Shown: positions 16,591-25,190 of the stretch, in pieces | Numbering within the stretch: the first letter of the stretch is position 1 | Layout: each line of letters starts with the position of its first letter | NCBI RefSeq assembly: GCF_000286835.2 | Contig: NZ_AJYD02000015.1 | Location: 1 to 64,000, forward strand | Reading direction: 5' to 3' | Source: Enterovibrio norvegicus FF-33 | GTDB lineage: Bacteria; Pseudomonadota; Gammaproteobacteria; Enterobacterales; Vibrionaceae | Length of the DNA stretch: 64,000 nucleotides | Notes under the pieces: generated by a model | The model's input: only the letters and a program-made list of their open reading frames with translations | Databases searched by the model: none | Told to the model about the DNA's origin: nothing | Program-made: the position numbers and the translations under genes

Positions 16591-17600
16591 GATTGTCCTC
16601 CAGCGATGGTATTCACTGCGTCGACAATCGCGTCTACTGATGGAATGAACGCGTCCTCCAAGCTAGGTGAAAAAGGGACAGGCGTGTGCGGAGCGGTGAC
16701 CATGCGAATAGGCGCTTTAAGGTGTGAAAATGCAGCCTGAGCGACTTGCGCCGAAATATCGGCAGCGATGGAGCAGCGTGGGTGGGCTTCATCAATGCAA
16801 ACCAATCTCCCCGTGTTTTCGACACTTTCCAATACGGTATCAAGATCTAATGGGGACAGCGTACGCAAGTCTATGACTTCACATTGAATGCCTGACGTGG
16901 CTAACTGTTCGGCAGCACTGAGCGCCCGATTCACCATTTGTCCGTATGTCACTAAGGTGACATCACCGCCTTCGCGAATGACATTGGCTTCACCAAAAGG
17001 TATGGCATAACTCGTCTCTGGTACGTCGCACTCGGTGGCATACAGGTTTTTGTGTTCAAGGAAGATAACGGGATCGTTGTCTCGAATAGCTTGGATGAGT
17101 AAGCCCTTCGTGTCATAGGCATTGGATGGGCAAACGACTTTCAATCCTGGAATGTGGGTAAACAACGGTGTCAGCATTTGACTGTGTTGTCCGGCAGCAC
17201 GAAACCCGGCACCGCACATAGCACGGATAACCACTGGGGTTTCGGCTTTACCACCAAACATATAGCGAAATTTCGCTGCCTGATTAAATATCTGGTCGAA
17301 ACACACACCCATAAAATCAATAAACATCAGTTCTGCGATGGGGCGTAAACCACAGGTTGCCGCACCAATGGCGGCCCCCACGTAGGCGCTTTCAGATAAA
17401 GGGGTGTCAATAAGTTGGTTAGGGTGTTTGGCATACAGCCCTTTCGTAACACCCAATACGCCGCCCCACGCATCATCTTCTCCGGGAGCGCCGGTTCCAC
17501 CAACGATGTCTTCACCCATCATAAAGACGGTGGGATCTCGGCTCATTTCCTGATCAATGGCTTCATTGATGGCATCTTTCATCGATAATTGTCTGGCCAT
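16587..17600 (-). CDS. acoB: Acetoin dehydrogenase E1 component, beta subunit
   Basis: AcoB (337 residues) is the transketolase-type beta subunit that, with AcoA and thiamine diphosphate, cleaves acetoin into acetaldehyde and a hydroxyethyl group. Typical features are GEDIVGGTGAPGEDDAWGG, the DTPLSE motif, RPIAELMFIDF, and HSQMLTPLFTHIPGLKVV. The ATG at 17600 is preceded by GGAAGGA at about 8 bases; the longer frame to 17642 is not needed. Its first 38 bases overlap the 3' end of acoA and its last 4 overlap acoC. Confidence 0.95.
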   Translation of the reverse strand: MARQLSMKDAINEAIDQEMSRDPTVFMMGEDIVGGTGAPGEDDAWGGVLGVTKGLYAKHPNQLIDTPLSESAYVGAAIGAATCGLRPIAELMFIDFMGVCFDQIFNQAAKFRYMFGGKAETPVVIRAMCGAGFRAAGQHSQMLTPLFTHIPGLKVVCPSNAYDTKGLLIQAIRDNDPVIFLEHKNLYATECDVPETSYAIPFGEANVIREGGDVTLVTYGQMVNRALSAAEQLATSGIQCEVIDLRTLSPLDLDTVLESVENTGRLVCIDEAHPRCSIAADISAQVAQAAFSHLKAPIRMVTAPHTPVPFSPSLEDAFIPSVDAIVDAVNTIAGGQS

Positions 17601-18603
17601 AATATTGTCCTTCCTTGAATTGGTAGCTGACGTAAACATCATTCAGCAGGGCTGACGGGGCAGGTGAGGGTGCGGCAATGGCTGCTTGTACCGCATCTTC
17701 AATGAGCGCTTTGACTTCTTGATCGATTTGGTCGAATTCGCGGGTGGCGATAAGCCCACTTTCTTCCACGCGATGGCGAAGAATTTTCAAGCAATCTTTG
17801 TTGCCGCGGATATCTTCCACTTCGCCGTCTGCGCGATAAGTCTGTGCATCGCCTTCGAAGTGACCGAAAAATCGCACCATTTTGCACTCCAAAAGTGACG
17901 GTCCACCACCTTGTCGTGCTCGTCTGATCACTTCACCTGCAGCTTCATAAACCGCAAAAAAGTCCGTGCCATCCACCGTCATGCCGGGTAAGCCAAACCC
18001 TGTCGCACGGTCGACATAGGAATCGCAGGAAACCGCCCATTCCGCGGCTGTGGACTCGGCATAGCCATTGTTTTCCACGACGAAAATAACGGGCAGCTCC
18101 CAAACAGCGGCAAGGTTTAAGCTTTCTAAAAAGGTTCCTTGGTTGGAGGCTCCATCTCCCGTGAAGCTAATTCCCACACCGGTATGGCCCAGCTGTTTGG
18201 CAGCTAAGGCCGCGCCACAAACTAATGGAGAGCCTGCCCCTAAAATGCCATTGGCGCCCATCATGCCTTTGGATAAATCAGCAATGTGCATTGAGCCACC
18301 TTTGCCACAGCAAGCTCCCGTTTGCTTGCCGTAGATCTCCGCCATCATGGCGTGAACATCCACACCTTTGGCGATGCAGTGTCCGTGACCTCGGTGTGTT
18401 GAGGCGATACGGTCGTTGTTATTGAGATGCATCATAATGCCGACTGCGGTGGCTTCTTCTCCCGCATACAAGTGCACAAAGCCGGGGATATCTCCGCGAG
18501 CAAAGTCCACATGTAAGCGTTCTTCAAAATCGCGGATGGTTTTCATCATTTTGTACGCTTCAAGCAGTTGCTTACGCGATAGTGGGAAGGGATTGTCACT
18601 CAT
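17563..18603 (-). CDS. acoA: Acetoin dehydrogenase E1 component, alpha subunit
   Basis: AcoA (346 residues) carries the thiamine-diphosphate motif GDG-(N25)-NN, seen as GDGASNQGTF followed by VVENNGYAES. HRGHGHCIAKG and GSMHIADLSKGMMGANGI are typical of E1-alpha. The ATG at 18603 has AAGGAG 7 bases upstream. The tail runs about 17 residues past a DVYVSY sequence, where I would expect many homologues to stop, so the gene reads 38 bp into acoB. Upstream, acoX overlaps its start by 8 bp. Confidence 0.94.
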   Translation of the reverse strand: MSDNPFPLSRKQLLEAYKMMKTIRDFEERLHVDFARGDIPGFVHLYAGEEATAVGIMMHLNNNDRIASTHRGHGHCIAKGVDVHAMMAEIYGKQTGACCGKGGSMHIADLSKGMMGANGILGAGSPLVCGAALAAKQLGHTGVGISFTGDGASNQGTFLESLNLAAVWELPVIFVVENNGYAESTAAEWAVSCDSYVDRATGFGLPGMTVDGTDFFAVYEAAGEVIRRARQGGGPSLLECKMVRFFGHFEGDAQTYRADGEVEDIRGNKDCLKILRHRVEESGLIATREFDQIDQEVKALIEDAVQAAIAAPSPAPSALLNDVYVSYQFKEGQYYGQTIIDERCHQ

Positions 18604-19651
18604 GGTGTTCTCCTTGTGAGGTTGATACGGGCTTGTGCCCGTCACGTTGAATAAAAAGGCCATGTCGTGCAGCAAAAGCCATGCATTGCTCGACATCAAT
18701 GGTGTGAAAGGCATCTAGATGTAAGGTGATACTCACGGAATCGGATGCGCTAAAAGGCAGCTCTCGTTCGCCATCCAATGCGAGAGAACCCGATGTTGTG
18801 GATAGTGAAAGCGTGGCGTTTGGCGACAATGTGTCGACCGATTGGATGGGTAGCTTTGCCATTAACCCCGGTGCCAATGGAGCAGACAGCGAAAAAGCAG
18901 CAGGCGTGTTGTGTGCAAAGCGAACGTGTAAACCGATAGGTTGATCGCGGGACACCGGATTGAGCAGGCCAGCGATAGAGGACAAACCAATGCCATCTGT
19001 CCGCCCGAATGTGACGAACAATTCTCGCAGGCTCTCAGCCCGCCAAACGGCGAGTGCACCAGTAAATTGCTCGCGTACCACTGCGACATCAACCAATGCG
19101 ATATCTCGACGTTCGTTCACGCGTACTTCAAGCAATTTGTTACCACGAAAAGCAAGTGACGCCGGGATTTTTCCGCTGATCGCAAGGCCTGTTGCTAACC
19201 CTGTGATAGTCGGTTCTTGCAGGGGAGGAAATGCATTGTTAGTGCCGCTGGATACGCCAGCGATCGGGATATTCCCGCACTCACGGACGACTAAACGGTG
19301 TGTACCGTCTCCGCCCAGCACCACAATGGCTGATACATCTTGTTGTCGCATTAAATGCGCAGCACAGACCGTGTCTTGCGCGGTTCCTGTGATGGGCATA
19401 TCAAGCCAGCTAAGCGTTGGAAAACGGGTGTGGTCAGCGTATTGGGCTTGTTTTAAGCCGCGTTGAATATGTACGCCTAACCCCGCCCGCTCCGGCATCA
19501 TGACAACGTTATCGATGCCAGCGTGATGAAGCCCCGCCAATATCCGTAGCACCATATTGGCACGGTCAGTAATTTGTAGGTTGGCCGCATGCGCGATGAT
19601 TCGGCGAATGTCGCGAGCGGAAACGGGGTTAGCAATGATGCCCACAGTCAT
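18596..19651 (-). CDS. acoX: Acetoin catabolism protein AcoX, ATP-NAD kinase-like
   Basis: AcoX (351 residues from this start) is a protein of unresolved function found in many aco operons. It belongs to the ATP-NAD kinase / diacylglycerol kinase fold. The N terminus VGIIANPVSARDIRR and the nucleotide motif VLGGDGTHR match, followed by GVSSGTNNAFP. The start is uncertain: the ATG at 19651 begins at the family-conserved VGIIANP but has no clear ribosome-binding site. A GTG at 19663 has GAGAG close by. The frame stays open to 19849, but that part encodes a His/Pro/Thr-rich stretch produced by DNA repeats and is probably not translated. Confidence 0.86.
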   Translation of the reverse strand: MTVGIIANPVSARDIRRIIAHAANLQITDRANMVLRILAGLHHAGIDNVVMMPERAGLGVHIQRGLKQAQYADHTRFPTLSWLDMPITGTAQDTVCAAHLMRQQDVSAIVVLGGDGTHRLVVRECGNIPIAGVSSGTNNAFPPLQEPTITGLATGLAISGKIPASLAFRGNKLLEVRVNERRDIALVDVAVVREQFTGALAVWRAESLRELFVTFGRTDGIGLSSIAGLLNPVSRDQPIGLHVRFAHNTPAAFSLSAPLAPGLMAKLPIQSVDTLSPNATLSLSTTSGSLALDGERELPFSASDSVSITLHLDAFHTIDVEQCMAFAARHGLFIQRDGHKPVSTSQGEHHE

Positions 19652-19776
19652 TGGGTTGGCCACAAGACTCTCGTCATGCAAAGAATGATGAAATGCATAA
19701 TCCAAGAAACATGCCATACGGGAAGGTCTGTATAAGTCGCTGTATTTAGATGTAATAGATGATTGCTGGTGGATTG

Positions 19777-19818
19777 AGGTGTGGATGAGCGGTGTGGCGT
19801 GTGCAACAGGTGTGGCAT
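19777..19818 (-). promoter_or_regulatory. GGTGTGG triple repeat with sigma-54-like element upstream of acoXABC
   Basis: Three copies of GGTGTGG (CCACACC on the minus strand) lie at 19778-19784, 19791-19797 and 19809-19815. The minus strand at 19818-19801 reads TGCCAC-N5-TTGCA, which matches the sigma-54 pattern TGGCAC-N5-TTGCA with correct spacing and one mismatch in the -24 element. It lies 150 bp ahead of acoX, and a sigma-54 activator (AcoR) is encoded divergently. Seen directly: the repeats. Inferred: promoter and activator-site roles. Confidence 0.45.
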
Positions 19819-19959
19819 GTTGAATTGGCGAGTTGTACCAAAAATTCAACGGTGTCTTGGAGTCGCGAGGCCAAGAAAGTTGAAGGCAGAACGTTGAGGG
19901 AGTACGGCGAATTTTTTTGAATGAGGTTCATACTTTCAAAGAGTGAAAGGAGTCGTCTC

Positions 19960-21909
19960 ATGGCAGTCGTTAATCAGGTCAATGATCATATTAAAGAAGT
20001 TCAGAGTGTTGCAGAGGGTATTGCTAGCGCTCGGGATACGGTGATAGCGCAATCATGGCAGCGTTGTGTGTCGGATTACCAGCTTGATCCATTGATATTG
20101 CAAGAAGCCTATATCGTTCCTCATGCAGAGTTAAAGCTGCATCAGGAGCGTCTCGACAAATTGTTGCGCACTGCCCGGTATGGGTTAGACGAACTGTATC
20201 GTCAGATTGCTCAGCATGGATACGTCTTGCTACTGACCGATGCTGAAGGCGTAACAGTAGATTACCAAGGTGATGCATCATTGACATGGGAGCTTCAAAA
20301 ATCGGGTTTGTACTTAGGCGCGGAATGGTCAGAACAAAGGGCGGGTACTTGTGGCGTGGGTTCATGCATTTATACGGGTGAAGCCATTACCGTTCATCAA
20401 ACCGATCATTTTGATGCTACGCATGCGCCGCTTTCCTGTACGGCAGCACCTATTTATGACGTTGATGGTTCGCTTGCTGCGGTGTTAGATATTTCTGCAC
20501 TGAAAAGTCCTGAGCTCAAAGCCAGTCAGGCATTGGCGCTGAGTCTTGTCCAGTCATGTACGCGCCGCATCGAAATGGCCGCGTTAATGAACACGTTTCG
20601 GCGTGAATGGATTGTGCGACTTAGCCAGTCGCCAGCGTTTCTTGATGTAGACCCTGAATGCGCTGTTGCGGTCAATAGCGGTGGGGAGATCATTGGTATG
20701 ACACACAGTGCTCAACGACTGCTGGCACGAGTAAAAGGCTCGCACTGGCAGCACACATCGGCGCTATTGGGTTCGAAGATTTCGGAATACTTCGATATTG
20801 AAATCAATGAACTACCTACCCTTAGTCGCGCGTTACCGAGCGAAGAGAGATTGATCAGCACCTGTACGGGAGAGCTGTGGTTTGCTCATGCATTAGCGCC
20901 TCAGCAACCGCCAATCGGACATCATAAGCGTCGTATTGTTAGCGAATCGCTCGCCAAACTTTATTGCGGTGATGCTGCAATGGGAGTATTAGCGCAAAAG
21001 GCGTCTCAGCTGGCGATGTCGCCATTGCCCTTGCTCCTTCAGGGAGAAACCGGATGTGGTAAAGAGTATCTGGCACGCGCTGTTCATGAAACCAGTCCGC
21101 AGCGCAAAGGTCATTTTGTCGCCATCAATTGTGCGGCTATTCCTGAGTCATTGATTGAAAGTGAATTGTTTGGCTATGCAGAGGGCGCGTTTACTGGCGC
21201 AAGAGGAAAAGGGAAAAAGGGACTGATTGAGCGCGCCAGCGGGGGCACGCTGTTTTTAGATGAAATTGGAGATATGCCACTCGCACTGCAAGCAAGGTTG
21301 TTGAGAGTGTTAGCTGAAAATGAAGTGCTTCCTGTTGGCGCCACAAAGGCTATTCCAGTGACGCTTCGTGTATTAGCGGCCACTCATCAGGATTTGACGC
21401 AGTTGGTGAAAAGCGGTCGTTTTCGTGAAGATTTGTTCTACCGAATCAGTGGTGCTCGGCTGAGTATTCCGCCGCTACGAGCGCGAGATGATATTGTTTG
21501 GTTGAGCACCAAGTTGATTGAAAAATCAGCACCAAAACCGGTCATGATCAGTAATTCAGCACAAAGCATGCTTCTCCGTCATTTGTGGCCAGGAAACATT
21601 CGAGAGTTGGACAACGCTGTGCGCTTTGCACTCGCGTTTTGTTCGGGGAGTGAGATTTTCCCCGAACACTTACCGGAGGATGTTCGTCAGGGGGGGAGTA
21701 AAGCATCCGCTATGGCGGGCAAAACAAACTCAACTGGTATAGGGTGTCACGAAGACGATATATTGACTGTGTTACAAGCGTGCGAATGGAATATATCTGA
21801 AAGCGCTCGCGTTCTTGGCGTCGACCGTTCAACGGTGCATCGACGCATAAAAAAAGCCGGACTATCACGTCATTACACCAATCAAACCTACGAAAGCGTA
21901 CCCAAATAG
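19960..21909 (+). CDS. acoR: Sigma-54-dependent transcriptional activator of acetoin catabolism
   Basis: This 649-residue enhancer-binding protein probably activates the divergent acoXABC operon. The N-terminal third is a sensory region with a GAF-like domain (RAGTCGVGSC, LSCTAAPIYD). The AAA+ domain has Walker A GETGCGKE (about 362-369), the sigma-54 contact loop GAFTGA (about 409-414), Walker B GGTLFLDEIGDM and the arginine-finger region FREDLFYR. A Fis-type helix-turn-helix lies at the C terminus (SESARVLGVDRSTVHRRIKK). The ATG at 19960 has AAAGGAG 8 bases upstream; the frame opens 39 bases earlier. Confidence 0.93.
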   Translation: MAVVNQVNDHIKEVQSVAEGIASARDTVIAQSWQRCVSDYQLDPLILQEAYIVPHAELKLHQERLDKLLRTARYGLDELYRQIAQHGYVLLLTDAEGVTVDYQGDASLTWELQKSGLYLGAEWSEQRAGTCGVGSCIYTGEAITVHQTDHFDATHAPLSCTAAPIYDVDGSLAAVLDISALKSPELKASQALALSLVQSCTRRIEMAALMNTFRREWIVRLSQSPAFLDVDPECAVAVNSGGEIIGMTHSAQRLLARVKGSHWQHTSALLGSKISEYFDIEINELPTLSRALPSEERLISTCTGELWFAHALAPQQPPIGHHKRRIVSESLAKLYCGDAAMGVLAQKASQLAMSPLPLLLQGETGCGKEYLARAVHETSPQRKGHFVAINCAAIPESLIESELFGYAEGAFTGARGKGKKGLIERASGGTLFLDEIGDMPLALQARLLRVLAENEVLPVGATKAIPVTLRVLAATHQDLTQLVKSGRFREDLFYRISGARLSIPPLRARDDIVWLSTKLIEKSAPKPVMISNSAQSMLLRHLWPGNIRELDNAVRFALAFCSGSEIFPEHLPEDVRQGGSKASAMAGKTNSTGIGCHEDDILTVLQACEWNISESARVLGVDRSTVHRRIKKAGLSRHYTNQTYESVPK

Positions 21910-21911
21910 GC

Positions 21912-21937
21912 AAAAAAAACCCGCCGTAGGGGGCGGG
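21912..21937 (-). terminator. Hairpin with T run on the minus strand, downstream of acoR
   Basis: CCCGCC/GGCGGG (21920-21925 with 21932-21937) has a six-base loop, and A8 on the plus strand gives a T8 tail only for transcription on the minus strand. No minus-strand gene precedes it. The acoR transcript would form the stem without a U tail. Confidence 0.55.
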
Positions 21938-22132
21938 AGTAAGATGCGATATTTATGGGTACTGTCTGTCAGACTTTTTGTTATTAGAAGCAAATTTTTA
22001 ACATGTGTTTAAACCTTCGGCAAATATCCTGCATCCTTGGAGATAATATTTATGATCGCCTCCACAAAGGGCAGCTTTTGTTGCTCGGAGAGGGTGATAC
22101 AATAGCGCCACTCAACTTTCAGGATGTGAACA

Positions 22133-23197
22133 ATGACAGAACTAAAGAATGATCGCTATTTGCGCGCTCTGTTGAAAGAGCCGGTCGATTACACGCCGGT
22201 ATGGATGATGCGTCAGGCTGGCCGTTATTTGCCAGAGTACAAGGCGACGCGTGCGGAAGCTGGCGACTTTATGTCATTGTGTAAAAATGCAGAACTGGCG
22301 TGTGAAGTTACTCTGCAACCGTTGCGTCGCTTCCCTCTTGATGCTGCTATTCTATTTTCAGACATTTTGACTATCCCAGATGCAATGGGACTTGGTTTGT
22401 ACTTTGAGACCGGTGAAGGTCCAAAGTTTGAACGCCCAATTACCTGCAAAGCTGATGTCGAAAAAATCGGTCTTCCTGATCCGGAAGGTGAACTGCAATA
22501 TGTAATGAATGCAGTACGTGCTTGTCGAAAAGGGTTGAACGGTGATGTGCCATTGATCGGTTTCTCTGGAAGCCCATGGACACTGGCCACCTACATGGTC
22601 GAAGGCGGCAGCTCGAAAGCCTTCACCAAAATCAAAAAGATGATGTACGCCGATCCTCAAACGCTGCACTTGCTTTTGGATAAGCTGGCGGACAGTGTGA
22701 TTGAGTACCTTAACGCGCAGATCAAAGCGGGTGCCCAATCTGTGATGGTCTTTGATACATGGGGTGGTGTTCTGACACCGCGTGACTATAACGATTTCTC
22801 GCTGCAGTACATGCACAAAATCGTTGATGGCCTGATCCGTGAAAACGATGGTCGTCGTGTGCCTGTTACCTTGTTTACCAAAAATGGTGGCATGTGGCTG
22901 GAGAAAATCGCAGCAACTGGCTGTGATGGCGTGGGTCTGGACTGGACCATTGATATCGCGGAAGCCAAGCGTCGCATTGGTGACAAAGTGGCGCTGCAAG
23001 GCAATATGGATCCTTCCATGCTGTATGCATCACCTGAGCGTATTCGCCAAGAAGTGGCAACTATTTTGGAAGGGTTTGGTGGCGGTACGGGTCACGTGTT
23101 TAACCTTGGTCACGGTATTCACCTCGATGTTCCACCAGAAAACGCGGGTGTGTTTGTCGAAGCGGTGCACGATCTTTCAAAGCAATATCACAAGTAA
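22133..23197 (+). CDS. hemE: Uroporphyrinogen decarboxylase
   Basis: HemE (354 residues, as in E. coli) decarboxylates the four acetates of uroporphyrinogen III to give coproporphyrinogen III in haem synthesis. Both signatures are visible: [15 protein letters not shown] near the N terminus and [17 protein letters not shown] in the middle, with the catalytic Asp in FSDIL. It starts at 22133. The 223-base gap upstream holds the end of the aco locus and presumably the hemE promoter. Confidence 0.98.
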   Translation: MTELKNDRYLRALLKEPVDYTPVWMMRQAGRYLPEYKATRAEAGDFMSLCKNAELACEVTLQPLRRFPLDAAILFSDILTIPDAMGLGLYFETGEGPKFERPITCKADVEKIGLPDPEGELQYVMNAVRACRKGLNGDVPLIGFSGSPWTLATYMVEGGSSKAFTKIKKMMYADPQTLHLLLDKLADSVIEYLNAQIKAGAQSVMVFDTWGGVLTPRDYNDFSLQYMHKIVDGLIRENDGRRVPVTLFTKNGGMWLEKIAATGCDGVGLDWTIDIAEAKRRIGDKVALQGNMDPSMLYASPERIRQEVATILEGFGGGTGHVFNLGHGIHLDVPPENAGVFVEAVHDLSKQYHK

Positions 23198-23230
23198 TCG
23201 ATTATCACGCATCAGCTCGATGATATTGAA

Positions 23231-23261
23231 AATGGCCAGCGTTGACGCTGGCCATTTTTTT
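23231..23261 (+). terminator. Terminator of hemE
   Basis: The stem AATGGCCAGCG/CGCTGGCCATT (23231-23241 with 23246-23256) has loop TTGA and a T tail to 23261. Confidence 0.93.
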
Positions 23262-23306
23262 ATTTCTCGCCACATAAATCGCCGCACATATGTCATCGTG
23301 TACAAG

Positions 23307-23339
23307 GTTCACTGGGGAAATTCCTCGATAAGCTGTACA
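23307..23339 (+). repeat. 33-bp imperfect direct repeat, copy 1, in AT-rich spacer
   Basis: This stretch matches 23493-23525 at 26 of 33 positions over the same length without gaps, ending in AAGCTGTAC. A third, shorter copy of AAGCTGTAC lies at 23431-23439. The whole spacer 23262-23607 has no gene I can support and is clearly more AT-rich than its flanks. Confidence 0.6.
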
Positions 23340-23492
23340 GGGAGAAAATAATATTTTAATTCAAGGTCTTAGTGGCTATCGCTGTTTTGGCTTGAAAAAT
23401 TAGAAACCAAAAAGCAGATCGTTTAGCCTAAAGCTGTACATTGCATTTTATTTTGTATGTTGAATAAAATGTCTGCAGAGGGCTGTTTATAG

Positions 23493-23525
23493 GTTCGCTA
23501 GGGAAATTACTAACAAAGCTGTACG
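23493..23525 (+). repeat. 33-bp imperfect direct repeat, copy 2
   Basis: Second copy of the repeat at 23307-23339. The conserved parts are GGTTC at the start, GGGAAATT in the middle and AAGCTGTAC at the end. It lies 82 bases beyond the stop of the minus-strand uracil-DNA-glycosylase-like gene. Confidence 0.6.
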
Positions 23526-23607
23526 CGATGATAAAGTCCAATAAATTCAATTAATTAAAATCATCATGTGTTGGTGGTGAATATTCGGTTCAGGGAAAAG
23601 GTGTAAA

Positions 23608-24192
23608 TTAATCAAAAAGCTGATCCATACGATTTTGCAGATTGGGCAGAATCGTTTCCTCAAACCAAGGGTTCTTTTTCAGCCACAGGTTATTGCGGGG
23701 GGAAGGGTGAGGAAGCGCAATAAAGTCCGGAGCCCATTGTGGGTTGGCTTGCACGGTTTGGGTCAAGGTTCTTGGTTTTGGGCTGAGATAACGGCGTTGA
23801 GCGTAGTCGCCAATCAGAAGCGTTAGCGAAACATGAGGTAAATACTGCCTGATCGCATCATGCCACTTTGGCGCGCACTCAGGTCGAGGTGGCAGATCGC
23901 CAGACGTGCCGCGCCCTGGATAACAAAACCCCATTGGCATAATTGCGATTTGAGTGGGGTCGTAAAACACGGTTTTATCTATTTTCAACCAATCTCGCAG
24001 ACGATCGCCGCTAGGGTCGTTCCACGGTATGCCCGTTTCATGCACGCGAGTCCCCGGCGCTTGCCCAATAATCAATAGCTTTGCTGCTGATGCTGCCTGA
24101 ACAACGGGGCGTGGTCCAAGGGGTAAATGCTCCGCGCATTGCGTGCATTGTTTTACCTCATCCAGCAGCATGGTCAATGGGATATCTTTCAT
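23608..24192 (-). CDS. Uracil-DNA glycosylase family protein, Fe-S type
   Basis: This 194-residue protein of the uracil-DNA glycosylase superfamily presumably removes damaged or deaminated bases from DNA. The active-site block IIGQAPGTRVHETGIPWNDP (41-60) and the second motif LPHPSPRN are visible. Four cysteines, C16, C19, C90 and C106 (C-x2-C-x70-C-x15-C), match the spacing of the 4Fe-4S ligands of family 4 enzymes. Substrate preference cannot be read from the sequence. The ATG overlaps the stop of the upstream dehydrogenase gene by one base, so the two are probably one operon. Confidence 0.85.
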   Translation of the reverse strand: MKDIPLTMLLDEVKQCTQCAEHLPLGPRPVVQAASAAKLLIIGQAPGTRVHETGIPWNDPSGDRLRDWLKIDKTVFYDPTQIAIMPMGFCYPGRGTSGDLPPRPECAPKWHDAIRQYLPHVSLTLLIGDYAQRRYLSPKPRTLTQTVQANPQWAPDFIALPHPSPRNNLWLKKNPWFEETILPNLQNRMDQLFD

Positions 24193-25097
24193 TAATAGCC
24201 CAAATCAAAATCAACCGTGTACTGAAGCGCACTCCCTTGATGCCAGCGTTGATAGTTATCCGCAAAAATCGCGAAGACTTGGTCGGGAAAACTGATGGCA
24301 GAGATATGCGGTGTCACCGTAATGTCAGGGTGCGTCCAAAAAGGATGGGTGCTGTCTAGCGGCTCATTGGCAAAAACATCCAACACGGCATGACGAATAT
24401 GTTTGTGTTCTATCGCGTCTATTAGCGCACTTTCTTCCAATACGGGGCCACGCCCAACATTGAATAATATTGCCCCATTGCACGCAGACAGCGTTGGATG
24501 GCTGAGCAGTCCTTTTGTTTCTGGCGTAGAAGGAAGGGTGGAAACCACCACGTCAGCGTCTGACAATTGGGAGGTTAGCTGTGCGGTCGTGACCACGGTA
24601 TCAAAGGAAGTGGCAAGCTTGCCGCTTCTACTGACACCTGTGACTTGCATACCGAAGTGTTTAGCGGTTGCGGCAACGTGTGCACCAATGGAGCCTGTAC
24701 CCAGTATCACCATCTTTCTGTTGATTAGGCTTTGGTAAGGCAGCACTGACCACTGCTTTTGTGATTGTGCATCGCGATAGTGTGCAAGATGGCGGGTGAG
24801 GGTTAATAGTTGACCGAACACATATTCCGACATGAGTGGACCAAATATCCCCCGCACATTGGTCAGCAGATAATCCCGTTTATTTTGTGCTAATAACGCA
24901 TCACAGCCTGCATAGGTGGATTGTAGCCATTCGAGGTTCTGGGCTTTTTCTATTTGCTGGGCGAGCTTAGGTGGGTCTGCCAAGACAATATTGGCGTTTT
25001 CTATTTTTGATGTGACAGCCAGGTCGGGCAGATCGGCTTGCTCGATCAAAGAGAGATAAAGCTTCTGGTATTCAGAGCAGAGGTAAAGTTGGTTCAA
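24192..25097 (-). CDS. D-isomer 2-hydroxyacid dehydrogenase (glyoxylate/hydroxypyruvate reductase-like)
   Basis: This NAD(P)-dependent dehydrogenase (301 residues from this start) has the Rossmann motif GTGSIGAHVAATAKHFGM, the arginine in NVGRGPVLEE, the Glu in DVFANEPL and the catalytic His in VTPHISA. It resembles GhrA-type enzymes, which reduce glyoxylate or hydroxypyruvate; the exact substrate is not decidable. Start choice: a TTG at 25097 has AAAAGGA 6 bases upstream and starts at NQLYLCSEY. The ATG at 25145 would add 16 residues, but AAGGA directly abuts it. The stop overlaps the next gene's start. Confidence 0.82.
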   Translation of the reverse strand: MNQLYLCSEYQKLYLSLIEQADLPDLAVTSKIENANIVLADPPKLAQQIEKAQNLEWLQSTYAGCDALLAQNKRDYLLTNVRGIFGPLMSEYVFGQLLTLTRHLAHYRDAQSQKQWSVLPYQSLINRKMVILGTGSIGAHVAATAKHFGMQVTGVSRSGKLATSFDTVVTTAQLTSQLSDADVVVSTLPSTPETKGLLSHPTLSACNGAILFNVGRGPVLEESALIDAIEHKHIRHAVLDVFANEPLDSTHPFWTHPDITVTPHISAISFPDQVFAIFADNYQRWHQGSALQYTVDFDLGY

Positions 25098-25190
25098 ATC
25101 TGTTCCTTTTTCTACTTGGGTATATAAAGTAAACTTAGCCCACATTCCTTTTCGGCCAGCTCATGCTGTGCCATAAGTAGACGGCAGACC

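Noticed and set aside
19652..19849. N-terminal extension of AcoX
   Set aside because: The frame is open, but the residues (IQHATPVAHATPLIHTSIH) come from DNA repeats and do not resemble the ATP-NAD kinase fold; the conserved start is at VGIIANP.
22358..22999. 213-residue open frame antisense to hemE
   Set aside because: Long but opposite a fully conserved hemE; composition (many Thr, His, Phe) reflects the complement of hemE codons. The T-tailed hairpin at 21912 is on the same strand but is not enough to support a gene.
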